Shown here: piece by piece, positions 18,401 through 26,397 of the stretch
How the letters are laid out: the number at the start of each line of letters is the position of its first letter
Position numbering within the stretch: position 1 is the stretch's first letter
NCBI GenBank assembly: GCA_963805505.1
Contig: CAWDUP010000002.1
Location: 558,001-622,000, forward strand
DNA length: 64,000 bases
Source: JANPBY01 sp963805505
GTDB lineage: Bacteria > Actinomycetota > Actinomycetes > DATJPE01
Direction: 5' to 3'
Translations under genes and position numbers: made by a program
Notes under the pieces: generated by a model
Seen by the model: the letters and a program-made list of their open reading frames with translations, nothing else
Told to the model about the DNA's origin: nothing
Database searches by the model: none

Positions 18401-19356
18401 TGCGTGCCGGGTGCGACGCCCTTCTGCACCCCGCCCGACGCGGCGCCGTCGCCGGCGATGGTCGAGGCGACGTGAGTCCCATGCCCCTGACCGTCGTTCA
18501 CCGAGTCGCTGTCCGTGAAGTTCTTGCTGCCGACCACGAGGCCGGCCGCGAAGTCCGGATGGGTGGTGTCGATGCCGGTGTCGAGGACGGCCACGGTGCT
18601 ACCGGCACCGTCGTAGCCCTCAGCCCATGCTTGCGGGGCGTGAATCTGGGCTACCGACTCGTCGAGAGACACCTTGACCCGACCATCAAGATCGACCCGG
18701 TTGGCCCCATCGGCGAGTCCGGTCGGGTTACCGTCGCTGTCTGCTCCGGTCGTGAGATCGGCCCAGAACGTGCGCGCGTCCTGCTTCTCGGCGTGGAACG
18801 CGGCAACTCCGAGTGCGGGAACGACCAGGGTGCGCTCGGCCGATCTGAGTGAGGCGCGCTTCGCCTCGCTCGCCGCCGTGGCGCCGCGACCGTAGTCGAC
18901 GATGACCGGGAGGGTGTCGCGCGAGGCGTCGTCGTAGTGGTCCTTGAGAAGCTCGGTGACGTCGAAGAGCCCTCGGTCGAGGCGGCTGGACGACAACAGA
19001 CCGAAAGCCGACACCGGGACGACGTACAGATGCCCGTCGACCTCGTTGATGGCCGCCTGCGGAATCGAGCCGTCCGGGCGCGGCTGGAGCACAACCGCCT
19101 TGCGGCCATCCACCGACGTGGTCACGGAGACGACATCACCCGTGATCAGAGTGATGCGCTTCACCGTCGGCGTGTGAGCGGCAGCGAGGTGCGCTGTCGC
19201 GGCCAGGCCGGAGGTGGCGGAGGCCGACCAGCTCGGCACCAGCACGAGGCCTAGGGCGAGCGCGAACGTCGCCATCGCAGCCGCTGCTCGGAGGCCGCGG
19301 TTCGCTGTGGGGGAGCCGCTGCGGATCGCGCTGCGGGCAGGTGAGGACGTCGGCAT
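15490..19356 (-). CDS. Secreted S8 (subtilisin-like) serine peptidase
   Basis: A 1288-aa exported protease. The ATG at 19356 follows AGGGA 9 nt upstream and gives a classic signal peptide (Arg-rich start, AAAAMATFALALGLVLVPS core, ASA cleavage). A propeptide-like region comes next, then the S8 domain with D259 (VAVLDTGID), H292 (GHGTHVAS), oxyanion N388 (AAGNSGN) and S470 (GTSMATPHVAG). After residue 550 follow beta-rich C-terminal domains of unknown role, much longer than the catalytic unit, with paired Cys near the end. It is transcribed from its own promoter (see 19434-19471) and lies downstream of the M14/L,D-transpeptidase pair. Confidence 0.93.
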   Translation of the reverse strand: MPTSSPARSAIRSGSPTANRGLRAAAAMATFALALGLVLVPSWSASATSGLAATAHLAAAHTPTVKRITLITGDVVSVTTSVDGRKAVVLQPRPDGSIPQAAINEVDGHLYVVPVSAFGLLSSSRLDRGLFDVTELLKDHYDDASRDTLPVIVDYGRGATAASEAKRASLRSAERTLVVPALGVAAFHAEKQDARTFWADLTTGADSDGNPTGLADGANRVDLDGRVKVSLDESVAQIHAPQAWAEGYDGAGSTVAVLDTGIDTTHPDFAAGLVVGSKNFTDSDSVNDGQGHGTHVASTIAGDGAASGGVQKGVAPGTHLLIGKVLGDSGYGDDSWVLAGMQWAVDQHADIVSMSLGGDPDDGSHPLARAVDELSASSDTLFVIAAGNSGNAPSTVSSPGSADAALTVGAVDGNDTMADFSSRGPRLNNGALKPEVVAPGVNITAARAAGTDLGGDLATDEFYTTISGTSMATPHVAGLAAILKGEHPSWDGERLKAALANSTVPVPNATGFDAGTGRIDALQAIHQTVFAPATLELGNFAWPYSELSPSSKKLTYTNDGSTAVTLALALTSEDGSAEPTGSMSLSADTVTVPAGGEASVDVTVDPTIPAPGAYSAVVTASLPGDGGTVRTGVAYQLETERYDVTITIKPRVGTTASHLLGLSGFDEPWAYEQRTFDASSDAQTVTFRLPPGNYSTGVISSGLAADGAREGIVTYEPQITVTKNVSVVLDENDTKPFDYSVPRPVVTEGAILDVGWDGDAGHTGFTFYGLADHVFARPSAHLPGTTNIAMNWLLSQPEGLLKPAGGSTVSLRPLPASGGMVAETPVFKTNGNYRLVDLGDANNLRARSVRGAIAVVAGHCDDLTDTAELLRKAKARAMVAYAATGESCAGRVEHHVALPTMEARPYDVPALLADQTHPARLLTHKSPGYMYDLVKYFPDEVPDGATISGQPDAVSTLVETYRGMNSSSSDGLKVVEELYGWVPSRGGVANIGLVRRVPFPSTVTHYVSTGAEWERTVEVQDAEYFGEYARLWGGKRFYAAGSTTHDTWFGGPIALRVSPMLSLSNGNPPPVREICIDPNVCGQPRDEMFLSMGAFTDAAGHLGHSDIFSNEYRGRIWADGDLVLDMFASVFMNTEVPPGDHLFKVKSRTDRHNLFWNLSTMVKTTWTFRSNTPSAKQVRTILPMLGVDYAMELSSTNVAPAGSYSFGISFAMPNGVKTAAIASRSVDVSWDGGKTWKAAKVSACAENSCTVAVKNKPGGSASLRVKATDASGRTVAQKVVDAYAVATP

Positions 19357-19433
19357 TTCGGGGTGTCCCTTCGGGTGCGCCGCGGGGGTGGTGCGGCGAC
19401 GTCCGGACCCCTCAGGTGGCCGGAAGCAAGCAG

Positions 19434-19461
19434 ACAATACTTGGGATTCACCGAATGTCAA
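19434..19461 (-). promoter_or_regulatory. Sigma-70-type promoter of the S8 peptidase
   Basis: On the minus strand, TTGACA (19461-19456), a 16-base spacer and TATTGT (19439-19434) form a near-consensus promoter. The expected transcript has a leader of about 70 nt with the ribosome site next to ATG 19356. Confidence 0.65.
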
Positions 19462-19471
19462 CAACGTTGAC
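19457..19471. promoter_or_regulatory. Palindrome overlapping the protease -35 box
   Basis: GTCAAC and GTTGAC are perfect 6-base arms around AAC. The site covers the -35 element of the S8 peptidase promoter, the position expected for a repressor operator. Confidence 0.5.
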
Positions 19472-19485
19472 TTGGCCCGGCCTTG

Positions 19486-20262
19486 CTAAGACCTCCCGAC
19501 CCGCAGCACCGCTCGCACCACCCGCTCCAACCGGCCCTGGGACGTGGAGTGACCGAACTCGAAGGTGACGGCGGCTCCCGGCGTGCGCTGGTTGATGAAC
19601 TGGGTCATGGTGCCGTGACAGCCGTTGTTGCAGGTGAACGACCGCAGCGGATATCCGGACCACTTCGCTAGGTCCCTGGCCAGCGAGGCGTCCTTCCCGA
19701 AACTCGCGTCCACGCCGTTCAAAGGATTGTGGAATGACACGGTCCGCCACGGGCGAAGGTCGCGAATGAAGGCTTGGACAGCCCGCGTCTCAGGCTCACT
19801 ACGCGCTCGGGGGCCAGAGAAATAGCGCGTGCCCTTGTTGCGTTTGACCCACGAAGCCGGGAAGTTGCGGTTGAGGTCGACCCGATGAGCATTGCCTCGG
19901 GTGTTGTGAGCGTCGCCGTCCGGATTGATCGTGGGGATCAGCCACAGATCCATGCCCGGCGGAAGAGGGTCGGCGCGTAGCCGGCTGATGGCCCGTGTAC
20001 CGGTCTTCTCGTCCCCGTGCATCTGACCGACGACGAGCAGAACGCGGGCACCGGGGCGCCCCTGCGTGTAGCGGTGATAGGCCACGATCTCGCGGCCCTG
20101 GACCGAGTGTCCGATGACGATGCGATCGGTGGTGGGTAGCCCCATCGCCTCTGCCGGGCCATCCGGCAGCAGGGCGATGAGCAGGGCGAGTGCACCAAGA
20201 ACGGCAGCCCCTCGAGCAAGCAACCTCAGCCGCGGTGGTGGTCGCGTGAGCCCTACGGTCAC
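19486..20262 (-). CDS. Exported M14-family zinc carboxypeptidase/murein amidase-like
   Basis: A 258-aa protein with an N-terminal membrane or signal segment (RLLARGAAVLGALALLIALL, AEA end). Zinc ligands are H82 and E85 (QMHGDEKT) and H178 (SFHNPLN); the catalytic Glu is E235 in VTFEFGHS. DLNRNFP is the substrate-carboxylate Arg region. It resembles short MpaA-like M14 enzymes that cut peptidoglycan peptides. GTG 20262 overlaps the L,D-transpeptidase stop in GTGA, so the two are coupled, which supports a wall substrate. Confidence 0.88.
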   Translation of the reverse strand: MTVGLTRPPPRLRLLARGAAVLGALALLIALLPDGPAEAMGLPTTDRIVIGHSVQGREIVAYHRYTQGRPGARVLLVVGQMHGDEKTGTRAISRLRADPLPPGMDLWLIPTINPDGDAHNTRGNAHRVDLNRNFPASWVKRNKGTRYFSGPRARSEPETRAVQAFIRDLRPWRTVSFHNPLNGVDASFGKDASLARDLAKWSGYPLRSFTCNNGCHGTMTQFINQRTPGAAVTFEFGHSTSQGRLERVVRAVLRVGRS

Positions 20263-20900
20263 CTTGCGTAGCTGATCTTGACCTTCGTCCCCAGGGGAAC
20301 CTTGGTGTAGATCCACTTCGCGTCCTTCTCGAGCATCCGCGCACAGCCATGACTGATGGGCGAACCCGCCCCAGGCGTCTTGCCCAAGTCAGCCGGGTTC
20401 ATGCTCATCCGACCGCTGTAGCGGTTGAGCGGAATCGCGTGGGTACCTACGCCGCGGCCGGCGCACAACCGGGTGAAGTAGTTCAACTTCCAGATGAGGG
20501 TCTTGTCCCAGTTGACCCGCAGCTTCTGGGCCACGTGGCAGGTCTTCGGCAAATGCGGGGACAGGTAGGGATTTCCAGCGACCTTGACGTCGCGCGCCAA
20601 CTCACCGTTCTTGTAGATCTTGATGTGGTTGGTCCAGACGCGGTACTTCACAAGCCACGTGGGGGCCGGTGGTTTGGGCGGCGGCTTGCCGCCCGTGCCC
20701 GGCTCGGAGCAGACCAGCGAGGCGACGTTGGGAGCGCATACCGTCGCAGCAGCGGGTGACGTCGGAGCGATCGCGAGCAGCAGTCCGGAGGTCGTTGCGA
20801 CCGCCAGAACAAGTCTGGTCCGGCGTCCGAACCAACCGTTCCAGGGCGCAACCCACCGCCGCACCGGCGCGGTGCCCAGTTGTTGTCCGTCGCTTGCCAT
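20259..20900 (-). CDS. L,D-transpeptidase (YkuD) family protein
   Basis: A 213-aa exported enzyme. A membrane/signal segment near residues 28-53 (LVLAVATTSGLLLAIAPTSPAAA) precedes a Pro-rich linker and a YkuD domain. The catalytic motif SPISHGCARM and the upstream GTHAIP His are intact. The family makes 3-3 cross-links or attaches proteins to peptidoglycan. ATG 20900 has GGAA 8 nt upstream and is preferred to GTG 20918. It is translationally coupled to the M14 enzyme. Confidence 0.9.
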   Translation of the reverse strand: MASDGQQLGTAPVRRWVAPWNGWFGRRTRLVLAVATTSGLLLAIAPTSPAAATVCAPNVASLVCSEPGTGGKPPPKPPAPTWLVKYRVWTNHIKIYKNGELARDVKVAGNPYLSPHLPKTCHVAQKLRVNWDKTLIWKLNYFTRLCAGRGVGTHAIPLNRYSGRMSMNPADLGKTPGAGSPISHGCARMLEKDAKWIYTKVPLGTKVKISYAR

Positions 20901-20924
20901 CAATCGGTTCCAGTCCACTCGAAC

Positions 20925-20940
20925 GTCTGCCCCGGCAGAC
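20925..20940. promoter_or_regulatory. Perfect palindrome upstream of the L,D-transpeptidase
   Basis: GTCTGCC and GGCAGAC form 7-base arms around CC, 25 bases upstream of the preferred start. It is a candidate operator or a leader hairpin. The rest of the gap to 21095 holds imperfect short repeats and no gene. Confidence 0.4.
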
Positions 20941-21003
20941 CAGGTGTCTGCGTAGCCACATCGACCATGATGCCAAACCGCTGAAGCGAGCGCCTCCTCT
21001 CAT

Positions 21004-21066
21004 TGGCCAGCTCGAAGAAATGGCCAGCTCGAGGAATTGCCCAGGTCGGAGAATTGGCAGGTCGGA
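21004..21066. repeat. Imperfect tandem repeat of about 17-18 bases
   Basis: Units begin TGGCCAGCTCGAAGAAA (21004), TGGCCAGCTCGAGGAATT (21021), GCCCAGGTCGGAGAATT (21039) and a partial GGCAGGTCGGA (21056). The first 11 bases of copies 1 and 2 are identical. It is intergenic between the L,D-transpeptidase and penicillin acylase genes. Confidence 0.55.
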
Positions 21067-21095
21067 CATCACCTACCCCGCCGGCTGCCCCGCCA

Positions 21096-21161
21096 ACCCC
21101 CTGAGGATGACGTTGGACGGCGACACGCCGTACAACGTCGCCGTCAGCGGGGTCAGGGGGT
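21096..21161 (-). terminator. Long nested hairpin at the end of the penicillin acylase gene
   Basis: Outer arms ACCCCCTGA (21096-21104) and TCAGGGGGT (21153-21161) enclose inner perfect arms GACGGCGAC (21116-21124) and GTCGCCGTC (21137-21145). The outer right arm includes the acylase stop codon. There is no U-tract, as is common in high-GC genomes. Transcription termination is the likely role. Confidence 0.5.
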
Positions 21162-23798
21162 GAGCGTCAGCGTCTTCTCAGCTGCGGCCGTGGTGGCCGG
21201 CGCCGAGAACACGAACGGTGTCGTTCGACCCGTGGCCCAGAGCTCGGCCTGGTCGTCATAGTGCTCGGCGAATGCGTGGCCGCTGGCCCCGGTGAGGTTC
21301 ACCCACGTCGAGGCGTCGAGATCGGCCAGGTCGACGACCATGCGCATGCTCGGGATCCACACGATGCCGTACCCGTCTCGGGTGTCCCAGTCGGTGGCGT
21401 CCGGTGACGAACCGCTCCCGCCCGTCTCGTACGGGCCGCGATTGAACAGCCATTCAATCGGACCGATCCCCGAGTCACCGAACGTCTGGTTGCGGATCTC
21501 CAAGGTGTGCAGCGACTTCCACGTCCACGTAGCCGGGTCATCCCCCAGCTGATCGCTCAGGTCGGCGGCCGCAAGCTGCATCGCCCGCTGCAGCATTGCG
21601 CTGCGGTCCTCGACTTCGGGCGTGGCCAAGTCGTCCCACCAAGGGTCATCGGCATCCAGCGCGCGCATCGCTTCGTACCAGCGGTCGGTGCTGTCCAATG
21701 CGACCTCGTCGCCCAGCTCGTCCCCGAACACGCCGTTGACCAGAGCAGTCCAGAAGGCACCGAAGTACGCCGCGGCGGCGGAGTCAGGCGCCATGGTGAA
21801 GTCCCACCCGTCCCAGGTCGAGCGGGCCGCCGACGCCGAACCGTCCAACCGAACCGCCATGGCCAGCGGGACTACCCAAGAGGCCGGCTCGTTGTAGGTG
21901 TCGTTCTGGATGTCGGACATGTCTGCCGCGGTGATCTTGCGGCCCCCGGTCGTCGCGGCCGCGATCCGGTCCGTGATCCGCTGACTACGAGCACCAAAGG
22001 CGTTGTCGACCACGAAGTCATATCCCAGCCCAGGATTCGTCAGCTGGTTGTTAGCGGTGACGATGAATCCGTCGGAGGGGTTCTCCACGGCCGGCACGGC
22101 CGCCTGAGGGACATCGCCGACCCATCCCACGGATGAGTCCCAACCCGGTGCCGGGGTCAGGCCGTCATATCCGGCACGGACAGGGAACTTGCCACCTGTC
22201 ACGTAGCCGATGTTTCCGTCGACGTCGGCGTACACGATGTTTTGGCTGGGGGTCTCGAACAGGCCAGCGGCGGCGCGGACCTCGTCCGAATCGCCGGCCC
22301 CATCCAGCGCAAACACGGCCTCGGCAGTCTTGCCGGGTGTCAGCGCTGTCCATTGCAGAGCGACGGCGTAGCCCTCCTCGGCCGTCGGGGTCGGGGAGCC
22401 TGAGGGGGGAACAACCTGCTGGCCCACCTCGGCGTAGTCGTCGCTGACATCGCTCATCAACGGGCCGTGAGCGGTCGACCGCACGGTGATCGTCACCGGG
22501 TCGGCGCCGGCCACCTTGATGACCTCTTCCCGCGTCTGCAGCGGGACGGCTACTCCGTCCACGATGGCCGCATCTGCCTGCAGCGACTCGAGGAACAGAT
22601 CCTGCGTGTCTGGCGCCAGATTGGTGAAGCCCCAGGCCACCCGAGCGTTGTGCCCGATGATCACACCGGGAAAGCCGGAGAACGTATAGCCGGCCACGTC
22701 ATAGGGACACTGCGCTGAAACAGGAGCACAGTGCAGGCTCAGCTGAGTCCAGATGCTGGGCATGCTCGGGGCCAGGTGGGGATCGTTGGCGAGCAACGGT
22801 TTGCCCGTGGCCGTCAGCTCGCCGCTGACAACCCAGTTGTTGCTTCCAGCGCCAGCGTGCTGCCCGCTGAGGCCGAGCAGCCCGCTGACCTGCGCAAGAC
22901 CGCTCTGGATCGAACGCAGTCCGCCCTCGACGCCCGCGTAGGCAGCGGTCTGAGTCGTCGTGGCGCCAGGTGCGGGCAGGTTCTGATCGAAGCGGGCGTT
23001 GGAACCAGTACCCACCCACGCACCCTGGTCGAGGATCGGCCGGTGCCGGTCGAAGGGATACTCGGGGAAGATCTGCCCGGCCCGCCGCGCACCCACCTCA
23101 GCGGTCACCAGCACCCGCTCGATCTCGGCCCAAGCGTTGCCGCTCAGGTCAAACGACATCGCCTTGAGCCAAGCCAGGGAGTCAGCGGGAGTCCACGGCT
23201 CGACCGTGTAGCCGCGGTTGGTGAGCGCCAGCACCGAGTACTCCAGCGACAGCTCCGACGGGCTGCGGTTGAGCACATAGGCATTGACACCATCGGCGTA
23301 CGCCTGCAAGAGCGCGAGCGTCTGCGGTGACATGAGGTTCACTTCTGCCTCGGCGACCCGCCGCCAACCCATGGTTCGGACGAACTCATCAGTCTCCAGC
23401 GTCGTGTCGCCGAACAGCTCCGAGAGGCGGCCGGCTGTCACGTGGCGCCGGAAGTCCATCTCCCAGAATCTGTCTTGAGCGTTGACGAACCCCTGCGCGA
23501 AGAAGAGGTCGTGGCTGGTGCTTGCGGTCACCGCGGGAATCCCCCAGGCGTCGCGCTGGACGGTCACTTGAGCGTTGAGTCCGGGAACGGTCAGCGTTCC
23601 CGAGGTCTGCGGGAAGGGTCGTCGTACCGCCCAGGCGGTCGCCAGCACGACCAACAGCGCCACAACAGCGATGACAGCGACAATCGCAAGCAAGGTGCGC
23701 CGTAGCCAGCGGCGCCGTCGACGAGGGGGCTTCCGCGGCGGCTCGGCGAGTGCCGGCGGAGCGATCGTGGCCACCCCCCGATCCTGCCCAACCGCCAT
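21153..23798 (-). CDS. Penicillin acylase family protein (Ntn-hydrolase)
   Basis: An 881-aa precursor. A basic cytoplasmic start and one membrane segment (LLAIVAVIAVVALLVVLATAW, about 37-57) anchor or export it. The alpha-chain motif RDAWGIPAVTASTSHDLFFAQGFVNAQDR is followed by a linker, and the beta chain starts at S319 in GAGSNNWVVSG, where autocleavage frees the nucleophilic Ser. ANDPHL and YTFSGFPGVIIGHN are family strands. Members act on beta-lactams, acyl-homoserine lactones and other N-acyl compounds, so the true substrate is open. ATG 23798 avoids overlap with hutI; a longer frame reaches 23921. Confidence 0.88.
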   Translation of the reverse strand: MAVGQDRGVATIAPPALAEPPRKPPRRRRRWLRRTLLAIVAVIAVVALLVVLATAWAVRRPFPQTSGTLTVPGLNAQVTVQRDAWGIPAVTASTSHDLFFAQGFVNAQDRFWEMDFRRHVTAGRLSELFGDTTLETDEFVRTMGWRRVAEAEVNLMSPQTLALLQAYADGVNAYVLNRSPSELSLEYSVLALTNRGYTVEPWTPADSLAWLKAMSFDLSGNAWAEIERVLVTAEVGARRAGQIFPEYPFDRHRPILDQGAWVGTGSNARFDQNLPAPGATTTQTAAYAGVEGGLRSIQSGLAQVSGLLGLSGQHAGAGSNNWVVSGELTATGKPLLANDPHLAPSMPSIWTQLSLHCAPVSAQCPYDVAGYTFSGFPGVIIGHNARVAWGFTNLAPDTQDLFLESLQADAAIVDGVAVPLQTREEVIKVAGADPVTITVRSTAHGPLMSDVSDDYAEVGQQVVPPSGSPTPTAEEGYAVALQWTALTPGKTAEAVFALDGAGDSDEVRAAAGLFETPSQNIVYADVDGNIGYVTGGKFPVRAGYDGLTPAPGWDSSVGWVGDVPQAAVPAVENPSDGFIVTANNQLTNPGLGYDFVVDNAFGARSQRITDRIAAATTGGRKITAADMSDIQNDTYNEPASWVVPLAMAVRLDGSASAARSTWDGWDFTMAPDSAAAAYFGAFWTALVNGVFGDELGDEVALDSTDRWYEAMRALDADDPWWDDLATPEVEDRSAMLQRAMQLAAADLSDQLGDDPATWTWKSLHTLEIRNQTFGDSGIGPIEWLFNRGPYETGGSGSSPDATDWDTRDGYGIVWIPSMRMVVDLADLDASTWVNLTGASGHAFAEHYDDQAELWATGRTTPFVFSAPATTAAAEKTLTLTP

Positions 23799-23893
23799 CG
23801 GATGGCAACCAGTGGGTGGGTCCCAGACCCCGGACCTACCCGCTGGGCGCCCCAACCCCGGCAGCCGAAGCCCTCCGGCGTCTGGTTGAGCAG

Positions 23894-25057
23894 TCAGATG
23901 CGACGAACCCCCGACTGCCACACCTGAGCGAACAGAGGGACCCCTGGGCGGTAAGCGAGATGGACGTGGGACGGTGCATCGAGCACGACGAGGTCGGCCC
24001 GGGCGCCGATTCCGAGGTGGCCGACGTCGCTGCGCCTAAGCGCCCTGGCGCCGCCGGCCGTTGCCGACCAAAGCGCCTCGGCCGGAGTCATCCGCAGCTC
24101 GCGGACGGCGAGCGCCACGCACAAAGCCATCGAGCTGGAGTAGCACGACCCCGGGTTGCAGTCGGTCGCTAGCGCCACCACTGCACCCGCCTCGAGCAGG
24201 GCGCGCGCATCGGGGTAGGGCGACCTGGTCGAGAACTCCACTGCCGGCAGCAAGGTCGCGACGGTGGAGGAGCTCGCGAGTGCGTCGATATCGGTTGCTG
24301 ACAAGTGGGTGCAGTGATCGGCCGAGGCAGCTCCAACCTCCACGGCAAGCTGCACTCCGGGACCTTCACCGAGTTGGTTGGCATGCACCCTGGGCATCAG
24401 GCCGGCGGCCTTGCCGGCCTCGAGCACAGCACGGGCCTGGTCGACGTCGAAGGCGCCCACCTCGCAGAAGACGTCGACCCAGCGGGCGTACGGCGCGCAT
24501 GCCTCGAGCATCGCTCCGGTCACGAGCTCGACGTAGGCATCAGGGTCGATGTCCTCAGGCACGACGTGTGCACCCAGATAGGTGACCTCGGGCGTCAGCT
24601 GGGCCGCGATCGCCAACGACCGCGCCTCGTCCACCACCGTCAGGCCGTACCCGCTCTTTGTCTCGACCGTCGTGATCCCTTGGCGGAGCATCTCGTCCAC
24701 CAGGCGAGCCGCATTGGCCAACAGCTCCTCGTCGTTGGCGGCGCGGGTGGCAGCCACGGTCGTGCGGATGCCCCCGGCGGCGTACGGCTCCCCGGTCATC
24801 CGCGCCTCGAACTCCGCACTCCGCTCCCCGGCGAATACGAGGTGCGCATGGCTGTCGACGAAGCCGGGGAAGACCGCTCGCCCCAGGACGTCGACCTCGT
24901 GATCGGCTGACGGCGCACCAGCACTCGGTCCTACCCAGGCGACCACACCGCCCTCCACCACGATCGCCGCCTCGGCCACCAGGCCCAGCGCTGACTCGCC
25001 GCACGACGGGTCGTTGGTCACAAGCTGTCCGATGCCGGTGATCAGAGTGGATGTCAC
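23894..25057 (-). CDS. hutI: Imidazolonepropionase
   Basis: A 387-aa amidohydrolase that opens the imidazolone ring, giving N-formimino-L-glutamate. Metal ligands appear in DSHAHLVFAGERSAEFEARM, in RVHANQLGEG and ADHCTHLS, and in LATDCNPGSC. The substrate-binding Arg and Tyr lie in KSGYGL. GTG 25057 overlaps the hutF stop in GTGA. It is last gene of the hutH-hutU-M20-hutF-hutI unit. Confidence 0.95.
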   Translation of the reverse strand: MTSTLITGIGQLVTNDPSCGESALGLVAEAAIVVEGGVVAWVGPSAGAPSADHEVDVLGRAVFPGFVDSHAHLVFAGERSAEFEARMTGEPYAAGGIRTTVAATRAANDEELLANAARLVDEMLRQGITTVETKSGYGLTVVDEARSLAIAAQLTPEVTYLGAHVVPEDIDPDAYVELVTGAMLEACAPYARWVDVFCEVGAFDVDQARAVLEAGKAAGLMPRVHANQLGEGPGVQLAVEVGAASADHCTHLSATDIDALASSSTVATLLPAVEFSTRSPYPDARALLEAGAVVALATDCNPGSCYSSSMALCVALAVRELRMTPAEALWSATAGGARALRRSDVGHLGIGARADLVVLDAPSHVHLAYRPGVPLFAQVWQSGVRRI

Positions 25058-26394
25058 CTGTCCACCTTGTCCCACAAGCGAGCGATCTCCACGGACAACA
25101 AGGCGCCTACTTCTCCCAACGACGTGTGGCTGCCACCGGCCACCCGCTGCCTCCCCGAGACGACGACATCGGTGACATCGCCGGACGTCGCGCTGAACAC
25201 GATCTGGCCGGGGTCGCTCCCTGCGGTCCGCACCGAGTCCAGGTCGATCGCGACAAGATCAGCAGGAGCCCCAACCGCGATCGCGCCCGCCTCGGGCCAA
25301 CCCAGCGCGGCATGGCCTTGCCCGGTCATCGCCGCCACCAGCTCCGTGGGATCGAACTGCCCGCGCTCGTTCGTGGAAAGCCGCTCGTGCGCCTCGATGC
25401 CGCGTGCCTCTTCGAACAGGTCGATCACCACCTGCTGGTCGCTGCCAAGGCACACCGGCGAACCTGCCTCGACCAACGCCCGGCCGGGGCCGATCCCGTC
25501 CGCGAGATCGCGCTCGGTGGTCGGGCACAAACAGATCGACGTGCCGCTGCCGCCGAGCGCCGAGACGTCGCCAGCGGTGAGATGCGTGGCGTGCACGGCA
25601 GTCGTCGCGGCCGAGAGCAGGCCGTGGCGGTCGAGCAGGGCGGTCGGTGTGCAGCCGTAGGCCGCTTGCGACTGCTCGTTCTCGGCTGGTTGCTCAGACA
25701 GGTGAACATGCAGGGGGGCGTCGGGAAGCGCTTGCCGAACGGTGGCCAAAGCCTCCTCGGGCACAGCGCGCACCGAGTGGGCTGCGACTCCGACCCTGAC
25801 CTGTCCATCACCGCTCCAGCGCCCGGCCAGGTCCTGAACCCTGGCCGCCCACGCATCAGCGTCCGCGTCCGCGAACCGTCGCTGAGGGTCGGACAGCGGC
25901 TCGCCGATGCCGCCCGTGAGATAGCACGCATCGAGGAGCGTGAGCCGGATACCCGCATCCGAAGCAGCTTCCCGCAGGGCCTCCTCCATCGCATGCGGCT
26001 CGGAATACGGACGACCCGCCGGGCCGTGATGCAGGTAGTGGAACTCTCCGACCGCGCTGATGCCGGCGAGCACCATCTCTGCGTAGACGGCGCGCGCCAG
26101 TGCGTGCATGGCGGACGGGTCCAGCACGGCCGACAGGGCGTACATCTGCTCTCGCCACGTCCAGAACGAGCCACCGCCGCCATGGGTGCGCCCGCGCAGC
26201 GCCCGGTGGAAGGCGTGCGAGTGGGCGTTGGCAAAGCCGGGTAGCACGACACCGTTCAGCCGAACCCCGTCCGCCGGGGTCGGGGCGTTGGCGAGCACTG
26301 AGCTGATGGTCCCGTCATCCGCGGCGACGACCAGGACGTCGCGCTCGATCCCTGACCGCAGCCACGCTTGCTCGCAGTGCCACGACGTCGTCAT
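25054..26394 (-). CDS. hutF: Formimidoylglutamate deiminase
   Basis: A 446-aa amidohydrolase converting N-formimino-L-glutamate to N-formyl-L-glutamate and ammonia. Zinc motif NAHSHAFHRALRG, then FHYLHHG, the HLSEQPAEN segment and CLGSDQQVVIDLFEEAR are as in HutF of the five-step pathway. It ends in a coupled overlap with hutI and starts 3 bp after the M20 gene stop. The presence of HutF rather than HutE implies that a formylglutamate deformylase is needed downstream. Confidence 0.94.
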   Translation of the reverse strand: MTTSWHCEQAWLRSGIERDVLVVAADDGTISSVLANAPTPADGVRLNGVVLPGFANAHSHAFHRALRGRTHGGGGSFWTWREQMYALSAVLDPSAMHALARAVYAEMVLAGISAVGEFHYLHHGPAGRPYSEPHAMEEALREAASDAGIRLTLLDACYLTGGIGEPLSDPQRRFADADADAWAARVQDLAGRWSGDGQVRVGVAAHSVRAVPEEALATVRQALPDAPLHVHLSEQPAENEQSQAAYGCTPTALLDRHGLLSAATTAVHATHLTAGDVSALGGSGTSICLCPTTERDLADGIGPGRALVEAGSPVCLGSDQQVVIDLFEEARGIEAHERLSTNERGQFDPTELVAAMTGQGHAALGWPEAGAIAVGAPADLVAIDLDSVRTAGSDPGQIVFSATSGDVTDVVVSGRQRVAGGSHTSLGEVGALLSVEIARLWDKVDR

Positions 26395-26397
26395 TTG

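Noticed and set aside
23799..23921. Upstream start for the penicillin acylase gene
   Set aside because: It would overlap hutI and adds residues unlike a signal region; the internal ATG gives a usual anchor.
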